Below, in pieces: positions 26,010 to 34,345 of a stretch of DNA of 64,000 nt. The DNA comes from Anaerosporomusa subterranea (GTDB lineage Bacteria > Bacillota > Negativicutes > Sporomusales > Acetonemataceae): assembly GCF_001611555.1 (NCBI RefSeq), contig NZ_LSGP01000001.1:1-64000 (forward strand), written 5' to 3'. The notes beneath the pieces are model-generated. The model was given only the letters and a program-made list of their open reading frames with translations. It was not told where the DNA came from and did not search any database. Position 1 is the stretch's first letter; each line of letters starts with the position of its first letter. Both the position numbers and the translations under genes were made by a program.

Positions 26010-26628
26010 TGTCGGGAGGTGTGTTCCGGGTTGTAGTAAACAGGAGATAAATCGCTTTATGGAGTGGCTGGCTACGGAGCTTGCTCCTACGATCTTGGGT
26101 AGCAAACCGGCAACCGTATTGTCTTTCAGGGATTCTGCTTATCAAGCTACACTTGCGATTTGGCGACAGCATGGGTGCGAGGTACTTAAAAATACACTCG
26201 TTCAATTTCTGCCTTTGCGTTATGGCCCTAATCTTGAGATAGTGCTATTTTACCGAATAGATGTTCTGGAAAAATGTATAACAGACGATCTACATATTTG
26301 CTTTCTTAGAGAGCTAGGCTATCCGGTAGATGAAGGTGTGGACAAATGCCTGGCTTTGCTACACGAACGGTTTAGCCATAGTTGTCCGCATGAAGTCGGC
26401 GTGTTGCTAGGGATACCCTTGAAAGATGTTTTAGGCTTCATGGATAGGACGGATTTGCAGTTAACCTGCCGCAAGGAGTGGTGCGTATATGGCAATCCGG
26501 ACGCATCGCTGGCAGTAATGGGGAATTTCGCTGGTGACAAATCCTTTGTCTCCTGTCTGATTGCAAGGGGGGCGAATCCCTACGAGATTCTGTCTGGAAG
26601 ATCTGCATTGTTGGGCAATATAGCATAG
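26002..26628 (+). CDS. DUF3793-family protein, iron-regulated
   Basis: 208 aa; ATG preceded by GTAGGAGGATTAATGA within the upstream gene. The sequence matches the DUF3793 type: APTILGSKPATVLSF, VEVLFYR-like IVLFYRIDVLEKCI, CFLRELGYPVDEGVDKCLALL, PHEVGVLLGIPLKDVLGFM. It is cytoplasmic, with ten or so cysteines including GRCVPGC and TCRKEWCVYG. Function is unknown; such genes often sit with Feo iron uptake or flavodoxin genes. Coupled to the DUF2325 gene and under the same Fur box, so probably part of the low-iron response. Confidence 0.85.
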   Translation: MPDVGRCVPGCSKQEINRFMEWLATELAPTILGSKPATVLSFRDSAYQATLAIWRQHGCEVLKNTLVQFLPLRYGPNLEIVLFYRIDVLEKCITDDLHICFLRELGYPVDEGVDKCLALLHERFSHSCPHEVGVLLGIPLKDVLGFMDRTDLQLTCRKEWCVYGNPDASLAVMGNFAGDKSFVSCLIARGANPYEILSGRSALLGNIA

Positions 26629-26637
26629 ATATACTGT

Positions 26638-26672
26638 AAGAAGACTCTTGACTGCCAGCCAAGAGCCTTCTT
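26638..26672 (+). terminator. terminator of the iron-regulated pair
   Basis: AAGAAGACTCTTG pairs with CAAGAGCCTTCTT around ACTGCCAGC, ten bases after the stop. Confidence 0.8.
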
Positions 26673-26842
26673 AATTTATTAGCCTGCGATGTGGTTTGTT
26701 TCCTGCTTGTAAAGAGGGAATAGTACTGGATAAAAAGAACTATCTATAACTACCCTTGCTAGCGCGTGTCATGGTATTTTAACTCTCATACATTCGACAA
26801 ATGAGAGAATGGTGTCAGCTAGGAATCTGGAGGTGCCGGGCT

Positions 26843-27253
26843 GTGAATCAAGTTTTTGTATATGGTACACTACTGCAAGGGATGGAGAATTACCACCTTA
26901 TAGCGGGCTTTGTCAGCACGATCAGACCCGCCGTCATCAACGGTGGAACAATATATCATCTGGAATTCGGATATCCGGCCTTGGTTCTAACTAATGATCA
27001 GAATCAGGTGCATGGTGAGATTATTGAGCTTGTGGATATGGAACAGGCATTACTGGTTCTTGACAACTTGGAGGGGTATCTTGGTGAGAATTGTCCGGAT
27101 AATCTGTATGACCGGGTGATTTGCCGGGCTTTCGATGAAAACGGCAGACCTGCCGACACTTATGTCTATGTATGGTCTCACCCAGACCAACTTAAAGAGA
27201 TCGGTCAATTGCTCAGAGACGGATGCTGGCGCTCTTTTATAGCACAGCGATGA
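26843..27253 (+). CDS. gamma-glutamylcyclotransferase-like (AIG2/GGCT) protein
   Basis: The open frame begins at 26801, but GGAGGTG at 26829-26835 points to GTG at 26843 (136 aa), where the protein starts NQVFVYGTLLQGMENY, the family's N-terminus. YGTL and the following Gly form the substrate pocket; the acidic residue at DNLEGY (near 70) is in the place of the catalytic Glu. Family members cyclise gamma-glutamyl amines or peptides to pyroglutamate, though many bacterial copies have no known substrate. Apparently a single gene. Confidence 0.83.
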   Translation: MNQVFVYGTLLQGMENYHLIAGFVSTIRPAVINGGTIYHLEFGYPALVLTNDQNQVHGEIIELVDMEQALLVLDNLEGYLGENCPDNLYDRVICRAFDENGRPADTYVYVWSHPDQLKEIGQLLRDGCWRSFIAQR

Positions 27254-27318
27254 CGAGTTAGCTATTTCCTATCTCTTAGATTTGGGATTAAGCGAAGAAA
27301 ATATATGGAGGAAAATGA

Positions 27319-27942
27319 GTGAACAAGACTCAATCGACAATCACTGCTTATAATCATAATGTAAACGCATACTCGGCAAAATTTATGGACTACGAGCCCT
27401 ATTCTAACCATGTTATTGAGTTTGCAAAAATAATTGATGCGGATGCAAAGGTCTTAGATATTGGTTGTGGTCCGGGCAATGTGGCGAAACAACTATTCGC
27501 AGCAAAGCCTATGCAGATAACCGGGGTTGACCTTTCGGAGGAAATGGTAAAATTGGCACGTTCTAACGTTCCCGCCGGTGACTTTTATACTCAAGATATT
27601 CGTAAATTAGATTTTCCTAGAGATCACTTTAATGCAATTGTGATGTCTTTTTGTATTGTTCACTTGAGTGACGAAGAGTCGTATAGACTGCTTGCAAATG
27701 CAATTAACTGGCTATATCCAGGCGGAATTTTATATCTTAGTTTCATGGAAGGTAAAAAGGCAGGATTTGAGACGACTAGTTTCTCTGAAGAGCCAATTTA
27801 CTTTAATTATTTCAAAGGAAACGTAATAGAGAAGTTCTTGGTGTCTAATGGAATCACTATATTGCAGATGGTTCGACAGAATTATAATGAGCTAGACGGT
27901 AGTGTGACTACGGATATTTTTATTTTCGGCAAAAAAGACTAA
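27319..27942 (+). CDS. class I SAM-dependent methyltransferase
   Basis: 207 aa; GTG start preceded by GGAGGAAAATGA. SAM-binding motif I is VLDIGCGPGNVAK (near residue 45), motif II ends GVDLSEEMV, motif III is FNAIVMSFCIVHLSD, and a post-motif LYPGGILYLSF follows. This is the general methyltransferase-11/25 type, acting on an unidentified small molecule. The C-terminal 60 residues lack a diagnostic substrate motif. It stands alone, with 286 bases before the next small ORF. Confidence 0.88.
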   Translation: MNKTQSTITAYNHNVNAYSAKFMDYEPYSNHVIEFAKIIDADAKVLDIGCGPGNVAKQLFAAKPMQITGVDLSEEMVKLARSNVPAGDFYTQDIRKLDFPRDHFNAIVMSFCIVHLSDEESYRLLANAINWLYPGGILYLSFMEGKKAGFETTSFSEEPIYFNYFKGNVIEKFLVSNGITILQMVRQNYNELDGSVTTDIFIFGKKD

Positions 27943-28061
27943 ATGTTTGCTAGTAGGTAATTTTTGAGAGAAAGCTGTTTTCGATTTGGGGTCGTCCCCT
28001 AATGTTTAATGTCCGATGTTTAATATAAAAGGACGATCGTTTATTTGGAGAATACAACTGT

Positions 28062-28090
28062 TTGACGAAACCGAGTATTCATAGTATAAT
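28062..28090 (+). promoter_or_regulatory. strong sigma-A promoter
   Basis: TTGACG, 17-base spacer, TATAAT. It would start a transcript near 28097 with a leader of about 130 bases before the 32-aa ORF. Confidence 0.75.
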
Positions 28091-28148
28091 AAAGTATACA
28101 TTGTTATAACCTACTGACGATTAATGACAATACTATACAGTATTTTAA

Positions 28149-28215
28149 CCGCCACGGGATATAGGTGACTGGTGTGATATTCACACTCGCCGGCATGCGC
28201 CGAATATCCAGACGT
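28149..28215 (+). ncRNA. unrecognised structured leader RNA (three-way junction)
   Basis: A base stem GGATAT/ATATCC encloses a GTGTGA-TAT-TCACAC hairpin and a CGGC-ATGC-GCCG hairpin, ending just before the TAGGAGG of the 32-aa ORF. The form is like a translational riboswitch, but the sequence does not match the riboswitch classes I know. Possibly cis-regulatory; structure seen by eye only. Confidence 0.45.
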
Positions 28216-28228
28216 AGGAGGTTTTTTT

Positions 28229-28327
28229 ATGGGAAAAAATAGATTTGAGACAAGTTGTGCAAATGATAATAATACAAGTGCATTCTTGAAAAAATGTCCG
28301 GAATCCTTGGATAAGGCGTTTTATTAG
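28229..28327 (+). CDS. 32-aa ORF behind the structured leader
   Basis: ATG at 28229 follows TAGGAGGTTTTTTT. The product, MGKNRFETSCANDNNTSAFL and twelve more residues, is polar, with two cysteines (SCAN, KKCPES), no signal or membrane span. The strong ribosome site and the strong promoter make translation plausible. Family unknown; it could be a regulatory leader peptide or the first cistron of a two-gene unit with the 115-aa protein. Confidence 0.45.
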   Translation: MGKNRFETSCANDNNTSAFLKKCPESLDKAFY

Positions 28328-28349
28328 TCAGATGTGAAGAGGAGGAATT

Positions 28350-28697
28350 ATGAGACTATATCATTTTACAACCGAGGAAAATTTGGAACAGATATTGGAA
28401 AGCGGCTATCTTAACCAGTCAGGCGGAGGCCTTGTATGGCTAACGAAAAACAAAGAGCTTGAAGCGCAGGAATGGTCTGGCGGAAGTAATGCTACAGTCA
28501 GAATAAGCGTTTCACTTCTCAATATATCGCATTTTGGCAGGAATGCACCGCCGCAAAAACTGGTACAAGGCGCGGTGGATTGGTATACAACAGAAAAAGC
28601 CATACCACGAAAGCTATGGGTTGATGTTGAATCGCTCCAGAATGGTCAGTGGCGCATTTACAAGGGGCTAAGCTATAAAAATAGGAAAATTAAATGA
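28350..28697 (+). CDS. 115-aa protein of unknown function
   Basis: ATG preceded by AGAGGAGGAATT, 22 bases after the 32-aa ORF. The opening MRLYHFTTEENLEQILESGYL is the form seen at the start of small ADP-ribosyltransferase-like and RES/DUF3990-like domains, where YHFT and the nearby residues contact NAD; the later WLTKN and LWVDVESLQ would fit, but this is only a weak resemblance. Soluble, no signal. If it is a toxin of that type, a partner antitoxin is not evident; the 32-aa ORF is too short to be a typical one. Confidence 0.55.
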   Translation: MRLYHFTTEENLEQILESGYLNQSGGGLVWLTKNKELEAQEWSGGSNATVRISVSLLNISHFGRNAPPQKLVQGAVDWYTTEKAIPRKLWVDVESLQNGQWRIYKGLSYKNRKIK

Positions 28698-28837
28698 CCA
28701 CGTCATTGTAAGCAAGTTATGGCTTTAGACAATGCGTCGTCGACATCATTGGGAAGGCATGATCGTGCTTTGTAGAAATTTCCGTTTCAGATTATCAACG
28801 TGTAAAAACGGATCGCTCTGATGGTACAATAAGACCT

Positions 28838-28876
28838 TAACCCTTGCTTAATGCAGGGGTTGAGGTCTTTTATCTT
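28838..28876 (+). terminator. terminator of the CCTTGC/GCAGGG type
   Basis: AAGACCTTAACCCTTGC pairs with GCAGGGGTTGAGGTCTT around TTAAT, followed by TTATC. Same sequence family as the hairpins at 5688 and 38428. Confidence 0.85.
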
Positions 28877-28968
28877 TGTTAGGGAGATATTATTATGATA
28901 TAGCTAAACGAAAAAAACCTTGCAGGACTTTCGCTTATTATGGTAAATAAACATAAATATAGACTTGC

Positions 28969-28992
28969 TTCAGGTGGAGTTTTAACTCCATC
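28969..28992 (+). repeat. hairpin-bearing 24-base repeat, copy 1
   Basis: TTCAGGTGGAGTTTTAACTC + CATC recurs with one mismatch on the opposite strand at 34316-34339. The GGAGT/ACTCC hairpin resembles the subterminal hairpins of IS200/IS605-type elements; no transposase is present. Confidence 0.45.
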
Positions 28993-29066
28993 GCATTAGA
29001 CGCAGCAAAATTATTGACGACTATGTAGGAAAATACTTAATAACTGTTTTTGAAAGGTCAGGTAGA

Positions 29067-30281
29067 ATGAATAACTATATCCAAAAGGGAACTCCGCAGT
29101 ATTGGAGGGCCATTTCGGCTTTGTTTCTGGGGACTCTTGCTTCGTTTGGTATTATGTATTGCACACAACCCCTAATTCCAATTTTTTCAAAAGAGTTTGG
29201 TCTGAATCCTTCTGTAGCTAGCTTAGCCATGTCTGTTACAAGTGGTGGACTGGCTATATCCATGTTAGTTATTGCCGGCTTAGCTGGTTTTTTAGATCGA
29301 AAATTAACAATGGCAGTTTCTTTATTAGGATCGGCTATTTTGGCAGTGGCTTCTGCTTTTAGCAACGACTTTACTACGATCCTTATTTGTCGAGCTTTTC
29401 AAGGTGTATTGGTAGCAGGGTTTCCTGCGTTGGCAATGGCTTATATTAATGAAGAATTTGAGCCTGGGATTACAGGCTTCGTCATTGGAATTTATATTAG
29501 CGGAACATCAATCGGCGGTTTATCCTCACGCCTTCTTGTTAGTACTCTGACCGATTTTTTCTCGTGGAAGATCGCGCTGGTATGCATAGGAATTTTGTAC
29601 CTTACCATCAGTATCTGGTTTTGTTTTGGTATTCCTAAATCTAAACATTTTTTGCCACAGAAACATTTGCCGCAGCATATGGTCAGTGATTTATTGCAAA
29701 ACTTGCGTAGCCCAGTAACACTTCGACTATATTTGATTGCATTTGCAATAATGGGGTCTTTTTCGGCTGTTTACAATTATATCGGCTACTCGTTGATGGC
29801 TCCGCCCTATAATCTTAGCCAAACGGCTGTCGGTGGATTATTTTTACTCTATTTGCTGGGTACCTTTAGTTCAACCTTTATGGGAGGTATGGCTGACCGG
29901 TTTGGCAGTGCAAGTATTCTATGCTTGTCAATGGCGATTATGTTAGTTGGCGGCATTGTTACATTGATGGCTAGCTTGGCCTTCAAAATAATTGGACTTG
30001 CTATATTTACGTTCGGCTTTTTTGGCAGTCATTCTACAGCCACTGGCTGGGTAGGTAAATCTTGCTTAGGGGATAAGGCACAGGCAGCTTCTTTGTATCT
30101 GCTCTTCTATTATTTTGGAGCCAGCGTTATCGGAACTGTAGGCGGGCTGTTTTTATCCTCTTATGGCTGGCCAGGCGTAATTCTTCTTAGCGGATTTATT
30201 TCAGGAGTGGCTCTGCTGCTTTCCATCAGGCTGCTAACTACTGAAACACACCGTGCTATGCCAGAATGTGTAGAATCATAG
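29067..30281 (+). CDS. MFS transporter (YnfM-like, 12 TM)
   Basis: 404 aa; ATG preceded by AAAGGTCAGG. Twelve hydrophobic helices with the major facilitator signature after helix 2 (GFLDRKLTMA, the loop 2-3 motif) and again in the second half (GGMADRFGSA). The pattern MYCTQPLIPIFSKEFGLNPS is typical of the AraJ/YnfM-type drug or metabolite exporters in the inner membrane. Substrate unknown. Single gene. Confidence 0.9.
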   Translation: MNNYIQKGTPQYWRAISALFLGTLASFGIMYCTQPLIPIFSKEFGLNPSVASLAMSVTSGGLAISMLVIAGLAGFLDRKLTMAVSLLGSAILAVASAFSNDFTTILICRAFQGVLVAGFPALAMAYINEEFEPGITGFVIGIYISGTSIGGLSSRLLVSTLTDFFSWKIALVCIGILYLTISIWFCFGIPKSKHFLPQKHLPQHMVSDLLQNLRSPVTLRLYLIAFAIMGSFSAVYNYIGYSLMAPPYNLSQTAVGGLFLLYLLGTFSSTFMGGMADRFGSASILCLSMAIMLVGGIVTLMASLAFKIIGLAIFTFGFFGSHSTATGWVGKSCLGDKAQAASLYLLFYYFGASVIGTVGGLFLSSYGWPGVILLSGFISGVALLLSIRLLTTETHRAMPECVES

Positions 30282-30455
30282 AATTATCTGTGAATACTTG
30301 GAAAAGGCAAGGATCTCCCATTACGTAGCTGCTGCTTATGGCGACGACTTTATTGCGATCCTTATCAGACACTCTGTTATTATGGAAGGCATAGTATATG
30401 AAGAGAAGAAAGATTGTGGCCGCAGACTGGGGCGGCATCAACAATAGGAGGTATT

Positions 30456-30953
30456 ATGGAGGAAAGAAAGAAAAATAAAAATGAACTCTGCGGATGCTGC
30501 CGTCTGATCTTTACTCCGATTCCCGCGAATCGTCCTCCCTCAATAGACGCATCTTTCTGGGCACAGGCGACAGCGATGGGAGAAGTTTGCGGAGAAACTG
30601 AGGCAGGGCATATTGAAATATCGGCTCAGGGCTTAATCCCATTAGGCGTATACACTCTCTGGTTTTTAACAGATAGAGGACCCTTTCCCGCCGCTCCGCT
30701 GGACGCTAATTTTACCGCTGACGGATTTGATCCGAATAGATTGGTCGTCAATGGAAATGGGATTTTGAATTACTACATTGCGCCTCTAGATTACAACCCT
30801 TTCCGCGGGATACCAATCCCAGGCGGCATCGCCAATATTCAAAGCGTAGTAATAACGTATCATAGCAATCGAACAACAAATGGCTTGTCGCAAGGAACCA
30901 TCAATGTAAACGCCTTTGATCAGCTGATAGCGCCATTTTGCCTTCCTCGTTAA
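30456..30953 (+). CDS. 165-aa protein of unknown function
   Basis: Start at 30456 follows TAGGAGGT. The protein begins with a charged stretch and CGCC (MEERKKNKNELCGCCRLIF) and has no signal peptide. The remainder is rich in beta-type and aromatic residues (GHIEISAQGLIPLGVYTLWF, YNPFRGIPIPGGIANIQSVV) and looks like one compact beta-sandwich domain of about 130 residues. I do not recognise the family. It lies alone between the MFS gene and a terminator. The cysteine-rich N-terminus followed by a carbohydrate- or lipid-binding-like sandwich might suit a spore-coat or surface protein, which is speculation. Confidence 0.65.
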   Translation: MEERKKNKNELCGCCRLIFTPIPANRPPSIDASFWAQATAMGEVCGETEAGHIEISAQGLIPLGVYTLWFLTDRGPFPAAPLDANFTADGFDPNRLVVNGNGILNYYIAPLDYNPFRGIPIPGGIANIQSVVITYHSNRTTNGLSQGTINVNAFDQLIAPFCLPR

Positions 30954-30973
30954 ATAGCAGATTCAGATGTAAG

Positions 30974-31017
30974 AAAATACCCATAACCACCATTGAATGG
31001 AGGTCATGGGTATTTTT
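30974..31017. terminator. bidirectional terminator
   Basis: AAAATACCCATAACCACCA pairs with TGGAGGTCATGGGTATTTT around TTGAA, with two mismatches. It ends the 165-aa gene and may serve the convergent acetyltransferase. Confidence 0.8.
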
Positions 31018-31076
31018 AATCGGCTGCTCTCCCCTAAGTTTATCAACACACTGGAGGCGCAATGATCTCCTCGCGC

Positions 31077-31571
31077 TTAGTGGAGCAGCAGGGTCATATC
31101 AAACCACTGAGATCCACCGTGCGTTGATTCTGAGACTCCATTATTCACATAGCCAAAAGACTCGTAGTAATGCACTAAATGTTCCTTGCATGTTAAGAGG
31201 ACACTTTGCCGGCCAGTATCTTTGGCTGTCTGAATAAAATGTTTCATTAACTGAGCCGCAATGCCCTGATTACGGTATTGCGGAATGACATCAAGCCCAA
31301 AGACGGTTAAGTTCTTACCATCCGGTATATGGTGACGCGTATTATGGAATAGTTCATCATAGATAACGGCGCTGTTAGTGATACAGCCGTTGATAAATCC
31401 AGCCAGGGTTCCATCTATTTCAGCGACAAAGAAGCAGTCGGGGAAAGCGGCAATCCTCTCCTTAAACACTTCTTGTTGGGCAGCTTCTGCCGCAGGGAAA
31501 CAAAGTGCCTCTATTTCAGCTATGCGTTCTACATCTTCCGGCCGAACTCTGCGGATCGTTATTTCTCTCAT
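31077..31571 (-). CDS. GNAT N-acetyltransferase
   Basis: 164 aa; start at 31571, where GGAGGACAACCAG precedes ATG and the protein begins MREITIRRVRPEDVERIAEI. The acetyl-CoA loop is VIPQYRNQGIAAQLMKHF (near residues 100-118, motif Q/RxxGxA), and the domain ends HYYESFGYVNNG. Overall like arylalkylamine N-acetyltransferase-type members that acetylate small amines. Substrate unknown. Single gene on the minus strand with terminators around it. Confidence 0.88.
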   Translation of the reverse strand: MREITIRRVRPEDVERIAEIEALCFPAAEAAQQEVFKERIAAFPDCFFVAEIDGTLAGFINGCITNSAVIYDELFHNTRHHIPDGKNLTVFGLDVIPQYRNQGIAAQLMKHFIQTAKDTGRQSVLLTCKEHLVHYYESFGYVNNGVSESTHGGSQWFDMTLLLH

Positions 31572-31734
31572 CTGGTTGTCCTCCCTTGATATGACATAGT
31601 ACAGATTAGCGCAACATTCATTATACCACAACGACCCTTTCTTGAACTTATAGCTTTCCTCTAATAGAGGGAAGACATTTAGAATATATTGTTTCGTTGT
31701 CAGCTTTTAGCAGGGGATTGCACTTGATGGAACG

Positions 31735-31782
31735 AAAATAGCCATGACCAATGTTGCTTAGCAGTAGGTCATGGCTATTTTT
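31735..31782 (+). terminator. hairpin upstream of ubiX (possible attenuator)
   Basis: AAAATAGCCATGACC pairs with GGTCATGGCTATTTT around AATGTTGCTTAGCAGTA, then T. It sits before, not after, the + strand gene it adjoins, so it either ends a transcript from the left or attenuates ubiX. Confidence 0.65.
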
Positions 31783-31847
31783 ACATGACTAGAAAAGGTG
31801 GTTTGTGCAACGTAATGAATAATGGATTTTCACAGGTGGGTGATAAA

Positions 31848-32423
31848 GTGGCAATAAACAATAAGAAGCGAGTAGTCGTCGGGATAAGCGGCGCTAGCGG
31901 TGCGATATTAGGTATCGAATTATTAAAGATACTGCGAGAAAACCCAGACTATGAAACTCATCTTGTGATTTCGCGAGGTGCTGAAGAAACGATACTGCAA
32001 GAGACCAAATACACGGTGGTTGAAGTAATGGATCTAGCAGATAAGGTCTATGACATCAATAATATTGGTGCCAGCTTAGCAAGTGGTACGTTTAAAACCG
32101 AAGGCATGATCATTATTCCTTGTAGTATGAAGACAGTTGCAGGCATTGCCTGTGGTTACTCAGATAATCTGCTGCTACGAGCTGCAGATGTTACCATTAA
32201 AGAACGCCGACGACTGGTAGTGGTAACCAGAGAATGCCCGCTCAGTGCAATTCATTTAAGAAACATGCTGACTCTAGCGGAAGTAGGCGCGCTGATTATG
32301 CCGCCTATGGTCAGCTACTATAATAAAGCGGCCAGTATAGAAGATATGAACAGGCAGATTATTGGCAGGATTCTTGAAAAGTTTAGCATTGAAGTCAAGG
32401 GCTTTAACCGATGGTGTGAATGA
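31848..32423 (+). CDS. ubiX: UbiX-family flavin prenyltransferase
   Basis: The frame is open from 31785, but AGGTGGG at 31834-31840 sets GTG at 31848, giving 191 aa and the normal UbiX N-terminus (RVVVGISGASGAILGIELLK). The phosphate-binding GISGASG, the IIPCSMKTVAGIACGYSDNL segment (CSM(K/R)T), and LVVVTRECPLSAIHLRNML are all family signatures. The enzyme prenylates FMN to make the cofactor of UbiD-type decarboxylases. No ubiD gene is in the window, so the partner must be elsewhere. BsdB/phenolic acid decarboxylase subunits also fall in this family. Confidence 0.92.
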   Translation: MAINNKKRVVVGISGASGAILGIELLKILRENPDYETHLVISRGAEETILQETKYTVVEVMDLADKVYDINNIGASLASGTFKTEGMIIIPCSMKTVAGIACGYSDNLLLRAADVTIKERRRLVVVTRECPLSAIHLRNMLTLAEVGALIMPPMVSYYNKAASIEDMNRQIIGRILEKFSIEVKGFNRWCE

Positions 32424-32440
32424 TGATAGTTGATCGTAAA

Positions 32441-32479
32441 AGAAGGCCAGTCTTGCATAACTTGCAAGACTGGCCTTCT
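32441..32479. terminator. bidirectional terminator between ubiX and the AsmA-like gene
   Basis: AGAAGGCCAGTCTTGCA pairs with TGCAAGACTGGCCTTCT around TAACT, a 17-bp perfect stem, flanked by A and T tracts. Confidence 0.9.
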
Positions 32480-32486
32480 GACCGAC

Positions 32487-34073
32487 TCAGCGAAATATCT
32501 TTTTTACCAGAGCATCAGTCACTGCTTTTTTTACGTCTTCTTTGGAAGTCGGGATATTGTGTTGACTCAGCTTCTCTAAGGCATCGCGACTCAACTGCTC
32601 AGGATAAAACGTTCCCAGAGCCGTATGAATAGTAATGTTGGAAATCTCAGTGGTTCCACCGCGTTTGATGAAACTGCCGGTTAGTGTCTGAAAGGAGACA
32701 CCGTAGGCCTTGCCGTTGCGAATCACGAAATCCCCTTGCGTAACCGCTGTTTCGCCTTTACCGCTAACATGGCCGGTAAAGTCTAGAGGACCTTGCACAT
32801 CTTTGTCAGTAAGGGCCGAACTATTCATGCCACTGCCAGATGCAGCCAGTTCGTAACTCTCGTTTGCTGTCAAGACTTCGCCTGCCACTGACAACTGCCC
32901 TTGGTAGGCGGCCCCATGTACTTGTTGTAAGCTAAGACGCCCTTCGTCATAACGCATATTCCCGCTAATCTCGCTTACAGACATATCGCTAATCGTGACT
33001 TGGGGAATTTTGAAACTTCCGGATATTAACGGCTTGATTAATGGGCCCGTGATGTTCACGGTGACAAAAAGAGGCCGCTGTACGGCTAAACCGGTGAAAA
33101 ATGCTGCAGGATCAACATCAGGTAGCGTTAACGCAAAGTCGAGCGATTGTTTGTTGTCTTTAAGTAGAATACTGCCTTTGCCCTCTGTTCGTTGACCAGA
33201 GATCATTAGAGCCAAATCCCGAAAGTGTAATCCATTTTCATCAGCGCTGAATTTTCCCTGCCCGTCACGAATATTGACCTTGCCTGCAACCGTTAAGGCG
33301 GAGAATTCCCCCTCGGCTTGGTAGTGTACTATACTCTTATCATCACGTTTTGCTACCACTTGTAGCTTCTTTAATAGTCCCTTCTCTAAACGGATCTCTT
33401 GTGTAGCAGGAAGTAACCCGCTCAGTTTGGCCACATCAAACCCATCCGTCCGGAGCGTAAGTTCACTAGCATTGCTTTCTCCCCAGTTGCCAACTATGCC
33501 TAGTGTGGCTTGGCTGACTCGCCCTTTGAGATCAATACCCAAGCCAGCGGGATATGTAATGAAATCGAGTGTACCGTTGACGCCTTCGATGGTTTGTGTA
33601 ATCTGATTATTGCCAATATGAACGGTTCCTTCGCCGACTTCAACTTTGCCACGAAAATCTGTCGCGGTCTTATCGTCCTTCACCAGGCCTTCCCAATTCC
33701 AACGCTCTTTTTCCGTCTTGAGCCAAATTTCTGCGCCCTGGATAGCGACCACTTCAATGCTCGACATACCCAGATTGCCCTTCGTCAAATCTGAAAATTT
33801 GTATTTGATTTCGATATTTGGGCTTTTTGCGACAAGATTGTCCTGCTTGTCATAGACCGCTACATTGCGAATCCTTACCCAGCTCAGTAACGATAGGTCA
33901 ATCGACCCTACCTGTAGTCGTCCGTTGAGCTTCTGTCCCACGCTGGCAACCAGGCTGTCTTGAAGCGCCTTAGCCACCTTGCCTGAAACGACTTGCCACA
34001 AGCCGCCTAGGACAATTAGCGGGATTAATGCGATGATAATATTTTTCTTATATTTTACTAGCCATTCCTTCAA
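32487..34073 (-). CDS. AsmA-family envelope protein
   Basis: 528 aa. One N-terminal membrane span (residues 10-29, NIIIALIPLIVLGGLW), then a long beta-rich periplasmic region with the AsmA pattern: LNGRLQVGSIDLSLLSWVRI near 50, repeated GxxxxxDG-like turns, and a C-terminal portion (LDFTGHVSGKGETAVTQGDF, SFQTLTGSFIKRGGTTEIS). Proteins of this family form lipid-transfer grooves between inner and outer membranes. In a firmicute it supports a diderm envelope. It is a single gene, bounded by a terminator shared with ubiX. Confidence 0.85.
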   Translation of the reverse strand: MKEWLVKYKKNIIIALIPLIVLGGLWQVVSGKVAKALQDSLVASVGQKLNGRLQVGSIDLSLLSWVRIRNVAVYDKQDNLVAKSPNIEIKYKFSDLTKGNLGMSSIEVVAIQGAEIWLKTEKERWNWEGLVKDDKTATDFRGKVEVGEGTVHIGNNQITQTIEGVNGTLDFITYPAGLGIDLKGRVSQATLGIVGNWGESNASELTLRTDGFDVAKLSGLLPATQEIRLEKGLLKKLQVVAKRDDKSIVHYQAEGEFSALTVAGKVNIRDGQGKFSADENGLHFRDLALMISGQRTEGKGSILLKDNKQSLDFALTLPDVDPAAFFTGLAVQRPLFVTVNITGPLIKPLISGSFKIPQVTISDMSVSEISGNMRYDEGRLSLQQVHGAAYQGQLSVAGEVLTANESYELAASGSGMNSSALTDKDVQGPLDFTGHVSGKGETAVTQGDFVIRNGKAYGVSFQTLTGSFIKRGGTTEISNITIHTALGTFYPEQLSRDALEKLSQHNIPTSKEDVKKAVTDALVKKIFR

Positions 34074-34179
34074 AACTCTCAGCCTCCAAACTCACAAACG
34101 TCAGGTTATATAGTATTTAATTCGACAAACAATCGTTACCTCCCTGCTTAATAGACTAACAGCAAGGTTAGGCAAGTTC

Positions 34180-34345
34180 TATCCTTCGCACAGCCTGTAG
34201 ACTCCACCTTCTTAAGGTCGGGCCTTACAGTCTGTAGTTCAAGCCCCTAAAGGGAACCTTCGGTTTCGCAAAAACGTAGATTCCGAGCCTCACTCACAAG
34301 TGTGACTAAGATTTAGATGGAGTCAAAACTCCACCTGAATCAACT
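34180..34345 (+). mobile_element. possible IS200/IS605-type end remnant (guide-RNA-like region)
   Basis: A gene-free stretch with many short stems (AAGGTCGGGCCTT, GGGAACCTTCGGTTTC) ending in GATGGAGTCAAAACTCCACC at 34316-34335, the inverted copy of the hairpin at 28969. The arrangement, a structured tract followed by an end hairpin, resembles the 3' end of TnpB elements where the guide RNA is encoded, but no tnpA/tnpB sequence remains. Identification is tentative. Confidence 0.3.
34316..34339 (-). repeat. hairpin-bearing 24-base repeat, copy 2
   Basis: Reverse complement matches 28969-28992 at 23 of 24 positions. The stem GGAGT/ACTCC is kept and the single change is in the loop. Confidence 0.6.

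Larger units (their letters stand above)
28698..29066. other. spacer with terminator and element-end hairpin
   Basis: No gene. It holds the terminator at 28838 and the 24-base hairpin sequence at 28969-28992 that recurs inverted at 34316. Confidence 0.6.

Noticed and set aside
28149-28215. cobalamin, THF, ZTP or fluoride riboswitch
   Set aside because: Key conserved sequences of these classes are missing; left as an unknown structured leader.
30282-30455. repeat of part of the MFS gene downstream (CGACTTTATTGCGATCCTTA)
   Set aside because: About 19 of 21 bases match a segment near 29362, but flanks do not align, so it may be chance; too little to claim a duplication.
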